64,000 nucleotides of DNA from Priestia filamentosa (GCF_900177535.1 NZ_FXAJ01000005.1:186001-250000); one strand, 5' to 3'. Shown: positions 25,841 through 35,332, counted from the stretch's first letter. A program made the numbers and translations. Notes: generated from the letters alone by a model not told the origin.

Positions 25841-26833
25841 ATGTCTCAATACAGACGTTTTCAAAAGAAAGTAAACAAGCGCAAGCGAAGAAGACGACTA
25901 TTCATCTTCCTTGTTTTACCTATTTTACTTGTTGTCGGAAGCGCCACCGCTTATGGATTTAACTTATTTGCTAAAGCAAAAACTGCAATGGATGAATCAT
26001 TTGAAAAGATTGATCGTGCTCATTCTCCACTACGAGAAGGCGCAATTGATCCAGACGATGACAACATCTCTATTTTATTTATGGGAATTGATGAAACAGA
26101 ACAGAGAAACTATGGAAATAACACAAGAACAGATGGTCTTATCCTTGCTACATTTAATAAAAAACAAAAGTCTGTCAAGCTTGTGAGTATCCCTCGTGAC
26201 TCTTACGTGTACGTTCCTGAAGAAGGTAAGAAAAATAAGATTAACCATGCTCATGCCTCTGGTGGTTCAAAAGCTACAATGGAAACTGTTGAAGAACTAT
26301 TTGATGTTCCTGTAGATTATTATGTGAAATTAAACTTCAAAGCATTCATGGAAGTTGTGGATTCTCTTGATGGGGTAAAGGTAAACGTACCTTATGAAAT
26401 GTATGAGAAAAATTCAAAAGATGAGCATAATGCTATCCATCTTGAAAAAGGTGTTCAAACATTAAATGGTGAAGAAGCATTAGCCTTTGCAAGAACACGT
26501 AAGCAAGATAGTGATATTTACCGAGGACAGCGTCAGCAAGAAGTGATGAAAGCCATTGTTAATAAAGCTTCTTCTGTTGGATCAATCAACAAATATGAAG
26601 GTGTAATTAAAGCAATTGGTGACAACATGAAAACAAACTTGACTTTTAATGATATGCTTTCGTTTTATGATTATGCAACAAAAGGAACAAAGCTTGATAT
26701 TGAAACATTAACGCTTGAAGGTGAAGATTACCAACCTGGAGGCACGTACTATTACAAACTCAACGACGATTCTGTTGAAAAGATATCTAAAAAGTTGAAG
26801 AAGCATCTGGAGATTGACTCTTCAAGCAACTAA
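25841..26833 (+). CDS. tagU: LytR-CpsA-Psr family transferase (TagU type)
   Basis: A 330-aa protein: a basic N-terminus (KKVNKRKRRRR), one membrane helix at about 20-40, and an extracellular LCP domain with LFMGIDE, NTRTDGLILATF, SIPRDSYVYVP, INHAHASGG and FARTRKQDSDIYRGQRQQE (the Arg residues that hold the pyrophosphate). LCP enzymes attach wall teichoic acid or SCWP from undecaprenyl-pyrophosphate to peptidoglycan. Between yvyE and tagO, this is the TagU position. In an S-layer organism the cargo may be the SCWP (inference). AAAGGAG precedes the ATG. Confidence 0.92.
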   Translation: MSQYRRFQKKVNKRKRRRRLFIFLVLPILLVVGSATAYGFNLFAKAKTAMDESFEKIDRAHSPLREGAIDPDDDNISILFMGIDETEQRNYGNNTRTDGLILATFNKKQKSVKLVSIPRDSYVYVPEEGKKNKINHAHASGGSKATMETVEELFDVPVDYYVKLNFKAFMEVVDSLDGVKVNVPYEMYEKNSKDEHNAIHLEKGVQTLNGEEALAFARTRKQDSDIYRGQRQQEVMKAIVNKASSVGSINKYEGVIKAIGDNMKTNLTFNDMLSFYDYATKGTKLDIETLTLEGEDYQPGGTYYYKLNDDSVEKISKKLKKHLEIDSSSN

Positions 26834-26835
26834 TT

Positions 26836-26867
26836 AAAAGAACGCCTTGTAAAAGGCGTTCTTTTTT
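26836..26867 (+). terminator. tagU terminator
   Basis: A perfect 13-bp stem (AAAAGAACGCCTT / AAGGCGTTCTTTT) with a 4-base loop and T-run, 3 bp after the tagU stop. Confidence 0.9.
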
Positions 26868-26871
26868 ATAC

Positions 26872-26905
26872 AAAAAAGCACTGACTATCTAGTCAGTGCT
26901 TTTTC
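26872..26905 (-). terminator. tagO terminator
   Basis: A perfect 15-bp stem (AAAAAGCACTGACTA / TAGTCAGTGCTTTTT) with a 2-base loop, directly after the tagO stop. Convergent with the tagU terminator and only 5 bp from it. Confidence 0.9.
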
Positions 26906-26906
26906 T

Positions 26907-27956
26907 TTACGCGTTTTTTCGCATTCCGCGTACCATATTTAAAATTGGACGGTAACTTTGATGTACAAGACCAATTTTTTCAACGATAATTTCAATCGTA
27001 ATAAGCAAAATTCCTATAACAAGAACAGAGGCCCACATATCCACTTTTGATAAGATAATGGCTGCCAGACCAAAAACGGCGCTCATTGCATAAATAATGA
27101 GTACTGTTTGACGATGGCTATAGCCTACTCTTATTAAACAGTGATGAAGGTGGGATTTGTCCGGTGCTGATAACGGCTGTTTTTTCACAATACGACGCAC
27201 AATTGCGAAAAATGTATCAGAAATTGGTACACCGAGAACAATAATTGGAAGGATAAAAGATATTACCGTTACTCCTTTAAAACCAAGAAGCGATAAAACA
27301 GAAATAATATATCCTAAAAATAAGGCTCCTGTATCTCCCATAAAAATCTTAGCTGGGTGGAAATTGTACAGTAAAAAGCCTAATGTACTTCCAAGGGTAA
27401 TAACACCCATTGTTACAACAAATGGATCATTCATCATAATAGCCACACCAGAGACAGTAATTAAACAAATAGATGAGACACCTGCAGCCAGCCCATCTAG
27501 TCCGTCAATCAAGTTTATGGCGTTTGTAATTCCTACAATCCATAAAATTGTGATTGGAATACTTAGAAACCCAAAGTGGAGCATTCCATCAAACGGGAGG
27601 TTTATGGATACAACTTTTACATCTCCATAAATAACAACAACAGCTGCTGCTAAAAGCTGACCTGCTAACTTATATTTTGCAGATAGCTCAATAATATCAT
27701 CTAAAACTCCTGTGATAATGATGATGATACTTCCTAAAACAATCGGCCAAGCAAATTTATTATCTGGTTGCATAATCAAAAAGCCGATGATAAAGCTAAA
27801 GAATATTGCTAATCCTCCCAAACGAGGCATAATGCGCTGATGAACTTTTCGTTTATTTGGTTTATCTGTAGCCCCTACGACGAAAGCTAACTTCTTTACA
27901 AGAGGTGTTAGTAAAATCGAAGAGATAAAACAGATAAACAAGGTCAAGTACAACAT
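26907..27956 (-). CDS. tagO: Undecaprenyl-phosphate GlcNAc-1-phosphate transferase TagO
   Basis: A 349-aa integral membrane protein with about eleven helices. It has GATDKPNKRKVHQRIMPRLG and the Mg-binding GVLDDIIELSAKYKL, then NAINLIDGLDGLAAG and FHPAKIFMGDTGALFLG, all conserved in the MraY/WecA superfamily, and the UDP-GlcNAc loop HLHHCLIRVGYSHRQ. TagO starts wall teichoic acid or SCWP synthesis on the lipid carrier. The frame extends to 27986, but the ATG at 27956 has GAGGAGGG upstream. Its neighbour, the csaB operon, points to SCWP use here. Confidence 0.95.
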   Translation of the reverse strand: MLYLTLFICFISSILLTPLVKKLAFVVGATDKPNKRKVHQRIMPRLGGLAIFFSFIIGFLIMQPDNKFAWPIVLGSIIIIITGVLDDIIELSAKYKLAGQLLAAAVVVIYGDVKVVSINLPFDGMLHFGFLSIPITILWIVGITNAINLIDGLDGLAAGVSSICLITVSGVAIMMNDPFVVTMGVITLGSTLGFLLYNFHPAKIFMGDTGALFLGYIISVLSLLGFKGVTVISFILPIIVLGVPISDTFFAIVRRIVKKQPLSAPDKSHLHHCLIRVGYSHRQTVLIIYAMSAVFGLAAIILSKVDMWASVLVIGILLITIEIIVEKIGLVHQSYRPILNMVRGMRKNA

Positions 27957-28442
27957 GTAGACCCTCCTCAGGCTTATCTTAACCAAATCAATTCTTAATC
28001 AATACTTAACATCTTCAATTGGTTAGTATTACAAGACACTTTTTTGTCTTTTTATGCAGGTTTTGTAACTTCTTTGTAGCTACAGAGCATTTTTGACCAA
28101 TAAAAAGGTCTAACAATGAAGATTTTCAGTTACCAAAAGGATTATACCACATAGAATCTATGACTTAAATAAGATTTTTAGCTCTAAAAATTTAAAAATT
28201 CTATGACATTATAAAACTAACGTAACTAAAATCCTTTTTAATTAGACTTTTGGATCTTACCGCTGTTTTTATAGGAATTTATTCTCTCTACAAAACTATA
28301 ATCTTTTTCTCTTAATCTGTCAAAATTCTATCTTTTTTTTCTGAATAATAGAAGCATAATAAAGCTCACTTAGATCATCATTTTTACAGCTATTCTTGCC
28401 GAAGACATTTTCTCATAAAAAATAACCGAAGAAAATCTCCGG
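27957..28442. other. 486-bp intergenic region upstream of tagO
   Basis: AT-rich, no credible gene. It must contain the tagO promoter, which I could not fix with confidence, and it ends with the terminator of the csaB operon. Confidence 0.5.
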
Positions 28443-28449
28443 CTATTTT
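28417..28449 (-). terminator. Terminator of the csaB operon
   Basis: On the minus strand AAAATAGCCG / CGGTTATTTT (one G-U pair) with a T-run, overlapping the flippase stop. Confidence 0.75.
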
Positions 28450-29966
28450 ATCCCTTTGCGCTTCAGTTTATTGAACAAAGAAGAAATCTCAGGGATTTTA
28501 GTAACTGCACCAGCTAACAACACAGTGATGACAAAAAGGATTCCTCCTATAATGAGACGACCTATGCTGTTTTCAAGAGGTAATCCCCACCCTATAAGAA
28601 CTGTAACAACTGTGAGCAACAGAAGAAAACTCCAAATAGAACCACTTAATAGAGAGCTGCGTATACTAAGTCCTAGTTTCCCTTTTCCAACAATAATAAG
28701 AGCAATAAATTGAACGAATGCACTGATGGTTGTTGCTAAAGCAACACCGCTAGCTCCCATGCTTTCCATAAACAGATAGATAAGGCTAACGTTGATTACA
28801 AAAACAGCGATAACCCCACTTACTACTGGGAAGAATGGACGCTCTAAAGCATAGAAAAAGCGCGTCACATAAACATTTGCTCCATGTGCGAACATTCCAA
28901 TAACAAACCATTTCAAAAGCGTTGCTGTAAGCATTGTAGAATCTTCTGTGAAAGAACCATATTGAAATACAGCTTCAATAATTTCATGGGCATATACATA
29001 AACAAAAATTGTAGCCCCTCCAATGCATAAAAGAAGTGCTTTTAGTCCTTTTTCATACATTAGATTGACACCTTCACTATTTCCTTTAGATGCTTCACCT
29101 GCAAGTTTTGGATAAATAACGGTTGTAACAGCTGTCATTAGAACTACTTGTGGTAGCTGAACAAGCTTTGAAGCATAGTTTAAAGCTGCAATGACCCCTT
29201 CGCTTAAATCAGAAGCAAACATACGCTGAATTAGAAAATAAAACTGTAGTGTTGCTCCTCCTAACAAAATGGGAATCATCATTCTAAAAAACCGTTGGAC
29301 ATACGCCCCGTCTTTCATATTTAAGCGAAAACGGAATGTCATGATATTATACTTTTTAATTTCAATAGCTAACAAAATACACATTACAATTGCGCCTGTA
29401 AGGGCTCCTACATTGTACGCATCAATCCCAAGGAAAGGGTACAGAATAAGTACGAGTACAACAAAACCAGCATTGTTAGCTAATGTTGAACATGCTGGCA
29501 TAAAAAACCGATTATAAATATTTAGAATTCCTGTTAGCCACATTGACAACACAAGAAAAAGAGATGACGGAGCCATCCATCTAAATAGGTAAACAGTTGT
29601 CTCTTCCGTTTTTGCAGAAAGGCCTGGAAAAAGAACCTGTACAATTGGGCCTGCAAAAACAACAAGTAAAAGAGATAAAAAAGCCATACCAATACATGTA
29701 TAAGTAAACAGTACTTCTTGAAATTGACGCTTTTCGTCTTCTTTAGTCATCTTTTTATAAATGCTAATAAAAGCCGTTGTAATAGCTCCTCCTAACACAG
29801 TATAAAGGAACATTGGAATCGTGTAGGCTAATACAATAGAATCAGCCTTATCTGATGTTCCAAATTGATATCCGATAACTGCTTCCCTAAAAAATCCAAA
29901 AAAACGGGAAAGAATATTGAGTAAAGCCACAACGCCTATTACAGCTAAAAGCGATTTTTTTGACAT
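28443..29966 (-). CDS. MurJ/MviN-family lipid-linked oligosaccharide flippase
   Basis: A 507-aa protein with about fourteen helices. The start, LNILSRFFGFFREAVIGYQF, and YTIPMFLYTVLGGAITTAFI are the MurJ signature with the conserved Arg residues of the cavity. MurJ proteins flip lipid II, but this one is the last gene of a csaB-glycosyltransferase operon, so it may flip the lipid-linked SCWP repeat unit (inference from context). A general lipid II role cannot be excluded. It starts 4 bp after the Alg13-like gene with a weak AAGGGT site, so it is probably coupled. Confidence 0.85.
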   Translation of the reverse strand: MSKKSLLAVIGVVALLNILSRFFGFFREAVIGYQFGTSDKADSIVLAYTIPMFLYTVLGGAITTAFISIYKKMTKEDEKRQFQEVLFTYTCIGMAFLSLLLVVFAGPIVQVLFPGLSAKTEETTVYLFRWMAPSSLFLVLSMWLTGILNIYNRFFMPACSTLANNAGFVVLVLILYPFLGIDAYNVGALTGAIVMCILLAIEIKKYNIMTFRFRLNMKDGAYVQRFFRMMIPILLGGATLQFYFLIQRMFASDLSEGVIAALNYASKLVQLPQVVLMTAVTTVIYPKLAGEASKGNSEGVNLMYEKGLKALLLCIGGATIFVYVYAHEIIEAVFQYGSFTEDSTMLTATLLKWFVIGMFAHGANVYVTRFFYALERPFFPVVSGVIAVFVINVSLIYLFMESMGASGVALATTISAFVQFIALIIVGKGKLGLSIRSSLLSGSIWSFLLLLTVVTVLIGWGLPLENSIGRLIIGGILFVITVLLAGAVTKIPEISSLFNKLKRKGIK

Positions 29967-29970
29967 ACCC

Positions 29971-30465
29971 TTAGTTCTTTCCCTTCACATTCTCATCTAT
30001 AAATGATTCGATTAATGAGAGGATGTTATTTTTCCCACTATAAAAAGGCTGTGGTGTAAAGTGAGCAGCCCTTTGAAGCACCTTTTCAAAATTATCTTCA
30101 TCTGTCCAAGGAATAAGGTGACCTGTTCTTGAAAATTGATTAACAATCTCAAGCTGATGATCATCATTATGCTCACCATATTTAATAAGCCGAGGAGCTG
30201 CAATTAATGTCTTTCCCTTTTTAAGACCTGATGTAATTGATCCTGTGCCACCATGAGTAATAATGACTCTTGCTTCATCGTACAAGCGATCCATCTCATC
30301 ATAGCTTGTAAAATTGATAAGCTTCATATGTTTTGAAGTAAATGGTGTATGTCCGACTTGAACAATAACCTCTTCTTGAATTAACCCTGCTTCTATTGCT
30401 TCTTCAACAGCTTCTAGAAGCCTTGTGAAAGGGAGCTCATGAGTTCCTAAGACAACTAAAATCAA
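29971..30465 (-). CDS. Alg13-like catalytic subunit of a split glycosyltransferase
   Basis: A 164-aa protein with the GT28 C-terminal fold: LVVLGTHELPFTRLLEAVEE, then QVGHTP, ARVIITHGGTGSITSGL (the UDP-sugar site) and PRLIKYGEHNDDHQLEI. This matches EpsF/PssE/Alg13, the half that binds nucleotide sugar. The start is a TTG at 30465 that overlaps the TGA of the upstream Alg14-like gene by 4 bases; GGAGG lies nine bases before it. An upstream in-frame ATG (30519) would start inside the partner's helix and has no ribosome site. With its partner it likely transfers GlcNAc or a related sugar to a lipid-linked acceptor. Confidence 0.88.
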   Translation of the reverse strand: MILVVLGTHELPFTRLLEAVEEAIEAGLIQEEVIVQVGHTPFTSKHMKLINFTSYDEMDRLYDEARVIITHGGTGSITSGLKKGKTLIAAPRLIKYGEHNDDHQLEIVNQFSRTGHLIPWTDEDNFEKVLQRAAHFTPQPFYSGKNNILSLIESFIDENVKGKN

Positions 30466-30947
30466 TAGATTGAACCTCCATGCACTGCTTTTGGATAATG
30501 TACTTTCATCGTTTCCCACTGCACGATAAACAAGTCAGCAATCGGATAAACAAGACGTCCTGATATTGTTGGAGTCGTTGTTTTTGCGAAGCTTTCTATA
30601 AAGATAACTTTCTTTCCGAACAGCTTTGCGATATAGCACATTGGAACAGCTGTATGAGCTCCTGTTGTTACGATAACATCAGGCTTTTCTCTTAAGAATA
30701 GATACAGCGATTTGAAGCAGTTATAAGTGAACTTAAATAAGTAGCGAAACAAATAGTTACGAGCCCCATATACAAGAAAGGACATTTTATATTCCTTTTG
30801 AAGAGCTTCTGTAATAACAGAGCGTTCTGTAATAATATGATAATCATATTTTTGAAACAGTGGTTTTAACTGTAAGAGCTGAGTTAAATGTCCACCAACA
30901 GAAGCAATAAATAAGACTTTCTTTTGTTTGTTTTTCTTTCTTCTCAT
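30462..30947 (-). CDS. Alg14-like membrane-anchoring subunit of a split glycosyltransferase
   Basis: A 161-aa protein that opens with a basic KKNKQKK tail and VLFIASVGGHLTQLLQL, the GT28 N-terminal (acceptor-binding) half. YLFLREKPDVIVTTGAHTAV and KVIFIESFAKTTTPTISGRL match the PssD/Alg14 family, and hydrophobic patches explain membrane recruitment. It needs the Alg13-like partner encoded next, with which it overlaps. GGAGGG precedes the ATG; the gap from the GT4 gene is 3 bp. Confidence 0.88.
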   Translation of the reverse strand: MRRKKNKQKKVLFIASVGGHLTQLLQLKPLFQKYDYHIITERSVITEALQKEYKMSFLVYGARNYLFRYLFKFTYNCFKSLYLFLREKPDVIVTTGAHTAVPMCYIAKLFGKKVIFIESFAKTTTPTISGRLVYPIADLFIVQWETMKVHYPKAVHGGSIY

Positions 30948-30950
30948 TTT

Positions 30951-32045
30951 CTACCCTCCAAGAGGAGAATAAACGTTGATTACTTTCCGTATTAACGTTT
31001 GTTGATCATTCTCTTGTGCTCTTTTCTCGCCATTTGAAATCAACTGTTCTCTAGAAGAAACATCAGTCAACACTTTATTCATTCCTTCAAAAAGCGATGA
31101 AACATTTTGCGGCTCTACTAATATACCGCTGTCTTCATTTAATAAATAACGCAGACCACCTACATTTGTGCCTACAACAGGCGTATGACAGCTCATTGCT
31201 TCTAACGCAACAAGACCAAATCCTTCAATATGAGATGGCAATACAAAAGCATCTGCAGCACTCATCCATAATGCAACCTCTTGTTGTGCGCGAGGTTCCA
31301 AGATATCTACATTCCCTACATTATGATCTTTAATGTAAGCTTCCAATTCTTCTCTAAAACGAACATCTTTTGTTGCTCCCATTAAAATGAGACGTTTATT
31401 ATCCTTTGGAAGTTTCTCATAAGCTTGAACAAGATCCATTAGTCCCTTTTGCTTAATCAAATTACCCACAAACAAGAAAATATGCTCATTCTGCGATAAA
31501 TCTAACTTCTCTCGAGCTGCTGCTTGGTCTGTAGGTTTGAACACTTCTCGGTTCACGCCCATATTAATAATAGAGAGCTTTTCTTTTGGAACATGAAAGC
31601 TTTCATGAATCTCTTCATAAAGCTCATTTCCAACTGCAATAACATGATCTGCTTCTCTTAATATCTTTGCCGTCCACTTACGAATACGCGGAGATTTTTT
31701 CGCCATTTTATCAATATCTCCACCATGAGCTGTTATAATCATTCTACATTTAAATAATTTCTTATATAAAAGGGCTAACATCCCTGTTGGAAATACGTAA
31801 TGAGCATGAACCGCATCATAAGAACGCCCTTTTGTAAGCAAGTTACCTGCTGTTTGGAGCGCCCACTTTCCATACTTCTTCAATACATTTGCTTTTCCCA
31901 TATTTGGGTTTTGAACTGCTACTATGTCTACTTCTAGTCCCTGCTCTCTTAATGCATTCACTTGATTTTTAACAAAAATGCCAAATGTTAAAGCCTCTTT
32001 ACTTGGGTACATATTACTTAATACTAGTAATTTTTTCGGTTTCAT
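30951..32045 (-). CDS. Glycosyltransferase family 4 (GT-B)
   Basis: A 364-aa GT-B enzyme. The N-terminal half holds LVLSNMYPSKEALTFGIFVK, VHAHYVFPTGMLA and ITAHGGDIDKM. The C-terminal donor half holds FVGNLIKQKGLMDLVQAYEK and the EGFGLVALEAMSCHTPVVG motif with both conserved Glu. It is expected to add a hexose or HexNAc to a lipid-linked glycan with retention. Second gene of the csaB operon; 20 bp after csaB with a weak GGTGAT site. Confidence 0.92.
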   Translation of the reverse strand: MKPKKLLVLSNMYPSKEALTFGIFVKNQVNALREQGLEVDIVAVQNPNMGKANVLKKYGKWALQTAGNLLTKGRSYDAVHAHYVFPTGMLALLYKKLFKCRMIITAHGGDIDKMAKKSPRIRKWTAKILREADHVIAVGNELYEEIHESFHVPKEKLSIINMGVNREVFKPTDQAAAREKLDLSQNEHIFLFVGNLIKQKGLMDLVQAYEKLPKDNKRLILMGATKDVRFREELEAYIKDHNVGNVDILEPRAQQEVALWMSAADAFVLPSHIEGFGLVALEAMSCHTPVVGTNVGGLRYLLNEDSGILVEPQNVSSLFEGMNKVLTDVSSREQLISNGEKRAQENDQQTLIRKVINVYSPLGG

Positions 32046-32065
32046 TTTCGTATCACCGCACTGTA

Positions 32066-33199
32066 TTATTTTCTTGCTAACTTTTCTAACCCTTTTGCAG
32101 CACGCTGTGCGAAAGTTTCAGAAAGATCTTCATAAGCACACTGGGTCTCATCCCACTGGCTTGTCATTGCTTGCACTTTTTGCAGGAAAGTATCTTTTTC
32201 TTGTAAAGCTCCAATCTCTACAAAATGTTCTTGTTTGCCAAGCGCTTGAAGAAAATGCTCCACCTTATGATGATAACCAACGCCAAGCACAGGTGTACTC
32301 GCCACAACTGATAAAATTAAAGAATGGAGTCTAGTCCCAATAATTAAGTCTTGCTCTGCACAAAGCTTAACAATTTCATCTGGGTGTAAGTTTTCATCTT
32401 TAAGACGAACAGACTGTTTATATGTCATCATATCATAAATCTCTCTTGTAACCTCAACATCTTGAGGGTACTTTGTTGAGAAAAATGTGATAGTAGCCCC
32501 CGTTTTTTCAATAAGCTCATCTAGATTTCGAGCCATACCTTTTACATATGCTTCATATTTATTGTCATCTCGCTGTGGCCAATATTGTTTACTAAAGTAA
32601 GGAACTGCCGTAACAGCTACTTTTTTAAGCTCATTTGTTTTACTTCTTTTTTGAACAGGTTCAATAGCAAAAGCAGGGTCTCCGATAATGTCAATCTCTT
32701 TTCGGATTCCAATGGCCTTTAATAACTCTTTAGACTTTACATCTCTTACTGAGATAGAGTCTGCTTTATTTGCTAATGTTTTAATAAAAAACTTTCCTGC
32801 CTTTGTTGTAATAGGGCCAGCCCCTACTCCGTAAATCACTATTCTGCACTTAGCATAATATCCGAGTAAACCGAGCGTACTATAAAGAGGCGCATCTCTC
32901 TTATACATATCCATTAAGAGACCACCGCCGCCAATAATAAGTAAGTCAAGGTCTTTCATAATTTTAAAACTTTGCTTTACAGTATGAAGGACGGAGAGAA
33001 TAAAGTTACCTTTTTTATGTAAAAGAGGAACTGCCTTGATGTTGTAACGAGACTCTGTATTGCTTGGATTGTTACTAAAAATGACAATTTCACCTTTACG
33101 AATACCTAATGTATTTAACTGTGTTAAGATGCCTGACAAAATGGCCTCATCTCCATTGTTGTCATGCCCGTAATTTCCAATAATACCTACTCTCATCAT
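32066..33199 (-). CDS. csaB: Polysaccharide pyruvyl transferase CsaB
   Basis: A 377-aa protein with the PS_pyruv_trans fold: RVGIIGNYGHDNNGDEAIL, LLIIGGGGLLMDMYKRDAP, VIYGVGAGPITTKAGK, then DLIIGTRLHSLILSVVASTP and VLGVGYHHKVEHFL. CsaB adds a ketal-pyruvate to the terminal sugar of the SCWP, which creates the ligand for SLH domains in B. anthracis and relatives. Six SLH proteins in this window fit that role. It is first in the operon csaB-GT4-Alg14-Alg13-MurJ. Adjacent ATGs at 33199 and 33196 are both possible starts. Confidence 0.95.
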   Translation of the reverse strand: MMRVGIIGNYGHDNNGDEAILSGILTQLNTLGIRKGEIVIFSNNPSNTESRYNIKAVPLLHKKGNFILSVLHTVKQSFKIMKDLDLLIIGGGGLLMDMYKRDAPLYSTLGLLGYYAKCRIVIYGVGAGPITTKAGKFFIKTLANKADSISVRDVKSKELLKAIGIRKEIDIIGDPAFAIEPVQKRSKTNELKKVAVTAVPYFSKQYWPQRDDNKYEAYVKGMARNLDELIEKTGATITFFSTKYPQDVEVTREIYDMMTYKQSVRLKDENLHPDEIVKLCAEQDLIIGTRLHSLILSVVASTPVLGVGYHHKVEHFLQALGKQEHFVEIGALQEKDTFLQKVQAMTSQWDETQCAYEDLSETFAQRAAKGLEKLARK

Positions 33200-33363
33200 G
33201 TGTACACCTATTATCCGACTTTCTGTTATTTTTATAATAAAATGTTGTTTTTAGCTGAAATTAGTCAACTTTTTTATTATACTACTCTTACTAAAAGGAT
33301 TAAACCTTTGATACCATAATTTTTGTCGAAACTCGGACAATGAGATAGCCTTATTAAAATGTG

Positions 33364-33394
33364 AAAAAAGAGAAGGATTTCTCCTTCTCTTTTT
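33364..33394 (-). terminator. Terminator of the SLH amidase gene
   Basis: A perfect 13-bp stem (AAAAAGAGAAGGA / TCCTTCTCTTTTT) with a 4-base loop and a T-run on the minus strand. Confidence 0.85.
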
Positions 33395-33397
33395 CTA

Positions 33398-34864
33398 TTA
33401 TAAGTTGTAGTAATTCTTAATTCCTAAGTAGATTGCTTCTGCAAAAAGATTGCGATAGTAATCGGATTTAAACTTAGCTGCATCTTCTGAATTTGTAAGA
33501 AAACCTAATTCAACAAGAACACTCGGCATATCTGTATTACGCACAACATAAAAATCGTTATCTTTTGTTCCTCTATCATTCATTCCAACTAAAGAAACAA
33601 ACTGTTCTTGAATTTCTTTTGCTAGAATTGAACTTTCCGACCCATTAACATTTTGAGATGTATCATAGTACACTTCAGAACCATTTGCAGAAGGTGCTGA
33701 AGGCGCTGAGTTTGCATGAACACTTACAAACATATCTGCATATTTGCTTTGCGCAAGATCTGTGCGGTCTTTAAGCTCTGGATATGTTGCTGCATCAGTT
33801 CTTGTCATAATAACTGTTGCTCCAGCAGCTTCAAGCTTTGTCTGAACACGTTGTGCCACATCTAACACAAGTTCTTTTTCAACAACTCCATTACCACTAG
33901 CACCTGGATCTTTTCCGCCATGACCTGCATCAAGCACAATCACTCGGTTTGCTACGGAGCTTCCTTGCTCATTTTTAAGTTTTAAGTAAAGTTTATGTAC
34001 ATATCCAGTTTGTCCATTATAACGTACTTTTACCCAATAACCCTGTTGGTCCCCAAGATAGTCTACTTTTGTCCCTCTCTTTAAAGAAGCAACAACCCCA
34101 CTGCTTGTAGATGGACCACTACGCATATTAAGAGAATCCGTTTTTACAATCCCATATGTACTTGTTGTTGCTGGAGGAATTGTGGACGAGTCACCGCTCT
34201 CTGCACTACTAATGCGATAGCTCGGTTCAATTGTTCTACTTAAGAATACAGAAAACTGAGCACGGTTCACACTGTTATACGGGCTATAGTGGGTACTATC
34301 AGTTCCCGTTGTAATTCCGTGTTGATAAAGTTTACTTACATATGGATGAAATTCTTGATTAATCCATACATCGCTAAACGGTTCAACTGTATCATCTTTA
34401 ACAGAGAGGTCATATTCTTGCTCAAATGTTCTAACGAGCAGTTTGCTCATTTGCGCTCTTGTTAATGTTTCCTCCGGCTTAAATGTACCATCCTCATATC
34501 CACTGATAATTCCCTTTTGTTTTGCTAGGCTAATCCATCCTGCTGCCCAGTGATTTTTTTTAACATCAGAAAATACATCACTTGAAACAGTTGGTTCCTT
34601 TTCCCCTAAAGCACTTAAAATCATTTTAGCTGCCTGAGCCCTTGTAACTTTGTTATTTGGTAAAAACGAACCATTGTCATATCCTTCAATAATTCCTTTT
34701 GAATGTAAGAAATTAATTTCCTTACTTGCCCAAAAACTACTTGAGACATCATTAAAATTTGCTGCTGCATGTGCCTCTCTTGCGTTGCCTCCAAGAGCAG
34801 ACGGAAGCGGTGCAGAAGCTAGTAAAAAACCTGCTGCTGCACAAGAAACAACTTTCTTCCACAT
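33398..34864 (-). CDS. SLH-anchored N-acetylmuramoyl-L-alanine amidase
   Basis: A 488-aa secreted protein. Signal peptide 1-33 (VVSCAAAGFLLASA ... AHAA). Three SLH repeats (about 35-220) with ITRAQ-like ends: KVTRAQAAKM, TLTRAQMSKL, SVNRAQFSVF. A bacterial SH3 domain at about 240-305 (VKTDSLNMRSGPSTSSG). The C-terminal amidase-3 domain (about 310-488) has VIVLDAGHGGKDPGASG, EKELVLDVA, SVHANSAP and VLVELGFLTN: the zinc ligands His, Glu, His and the catalytic Glu. It cleaves the stem peptide from muramic acid. The ATG at 34864 is preceded by AAAGGAG; a longer frame upstream lacks a signal peptide at its start. Confidence 0.93.
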   Translation of the reverse strand: MWKKVVSCAAAGFLLASAPLPSALGGNAREAHAAANFNDVSSSFWASKEINFLHSKGIIEGYDNGSFLPNNKVTRAQAAKMILSALGEKEPTVSSDVFSDVKKNHWAAGWISLAKQKGIISGYEDGTFKPEETLTRAQMSKLLVRTFEQEYDLSVKDDTVEPFSDVWINQEFHPYVSKLYQHGITTGTDSTHYSPYNSVNRAQFSVFLSRTIEPSYRISSAESGDSSTIPPATTSTYGIVKTDSLNMRSGPSTSSGVVASLKRGTKVDYLGDQQGYWVKVRYNGQTGYVHKLYLKLKNEQGSSVANRVIVLDAGHGGKDPGASGNGVVEKELVLDVAQRVQTKLEAAGATVIMTRTDAATYPELKDRTDLAQSKYADMFVSVHANSAPSAPSANGSEVYYDTSQNVNGSESSILAKEIQEQFVSLVGMNDRGTKDNDFYVVRNTDMPSVLVELGFLTNSEDAAKFKSDYYRNLFAEAIYLGIKNYYNL

Positions 34865-35028
34865 AAAAAAATAGCTCCTTTCAATTTCGGTATAGCAGCG
34901 CAAAACAATAGTTGCCCCGCTCACCCAAAAATACTAATATTTACTCATTTTTATAAGTTGTAACTCATTTGCCAATTATATCAAATTTTGTCGTAAATTC
35001 AATGTATGATAATAGATTGATAACTTAA

Positions 35029-35053
35029 TAATCCCTTGATTAGCAAGGGATTA
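35029..35053. repeat. 10-bp inverted repeat
   Basis: TAATCCCTTG / CAAGGGATTA with a 5-base spacer, no T-run, about 165 bp upstream of the SLH amidase start. Candidate operator. Confidence 0.4.
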
Positions 35054-35332
35054 AGCTATTTAAACATCCAAATATTTTATTTTCTTTACAAACCAAAAAC
35101 CACTTCTACCTTCCTATTTCTTTATACCTAAATTAAGGAATAATAAGGGAACGAAAGGGAGAATAGGCATATCTCTCTCTAGACAAATTTCTGCAATATT
35201 CGACAATCTTTATTTTATCATTTTATGGTTTAATTTCCATTTGCTCTTATACCTAACTTTTTGCATTTTTCAGGAAGTTCTTCTAGCCATTTATGAGGAG
35301 TTTTGGAGAAAAAGGGAGATTTGACGCATACT

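Noticed and set aside
34865-34964. Riboswitch in the SLH amidase leader
   Set aside because: GC-rich patches drew attention, but no known aptamer core (cyclic-di-GMP, cyclic-di-AMP, SAM) could be matched by eye.
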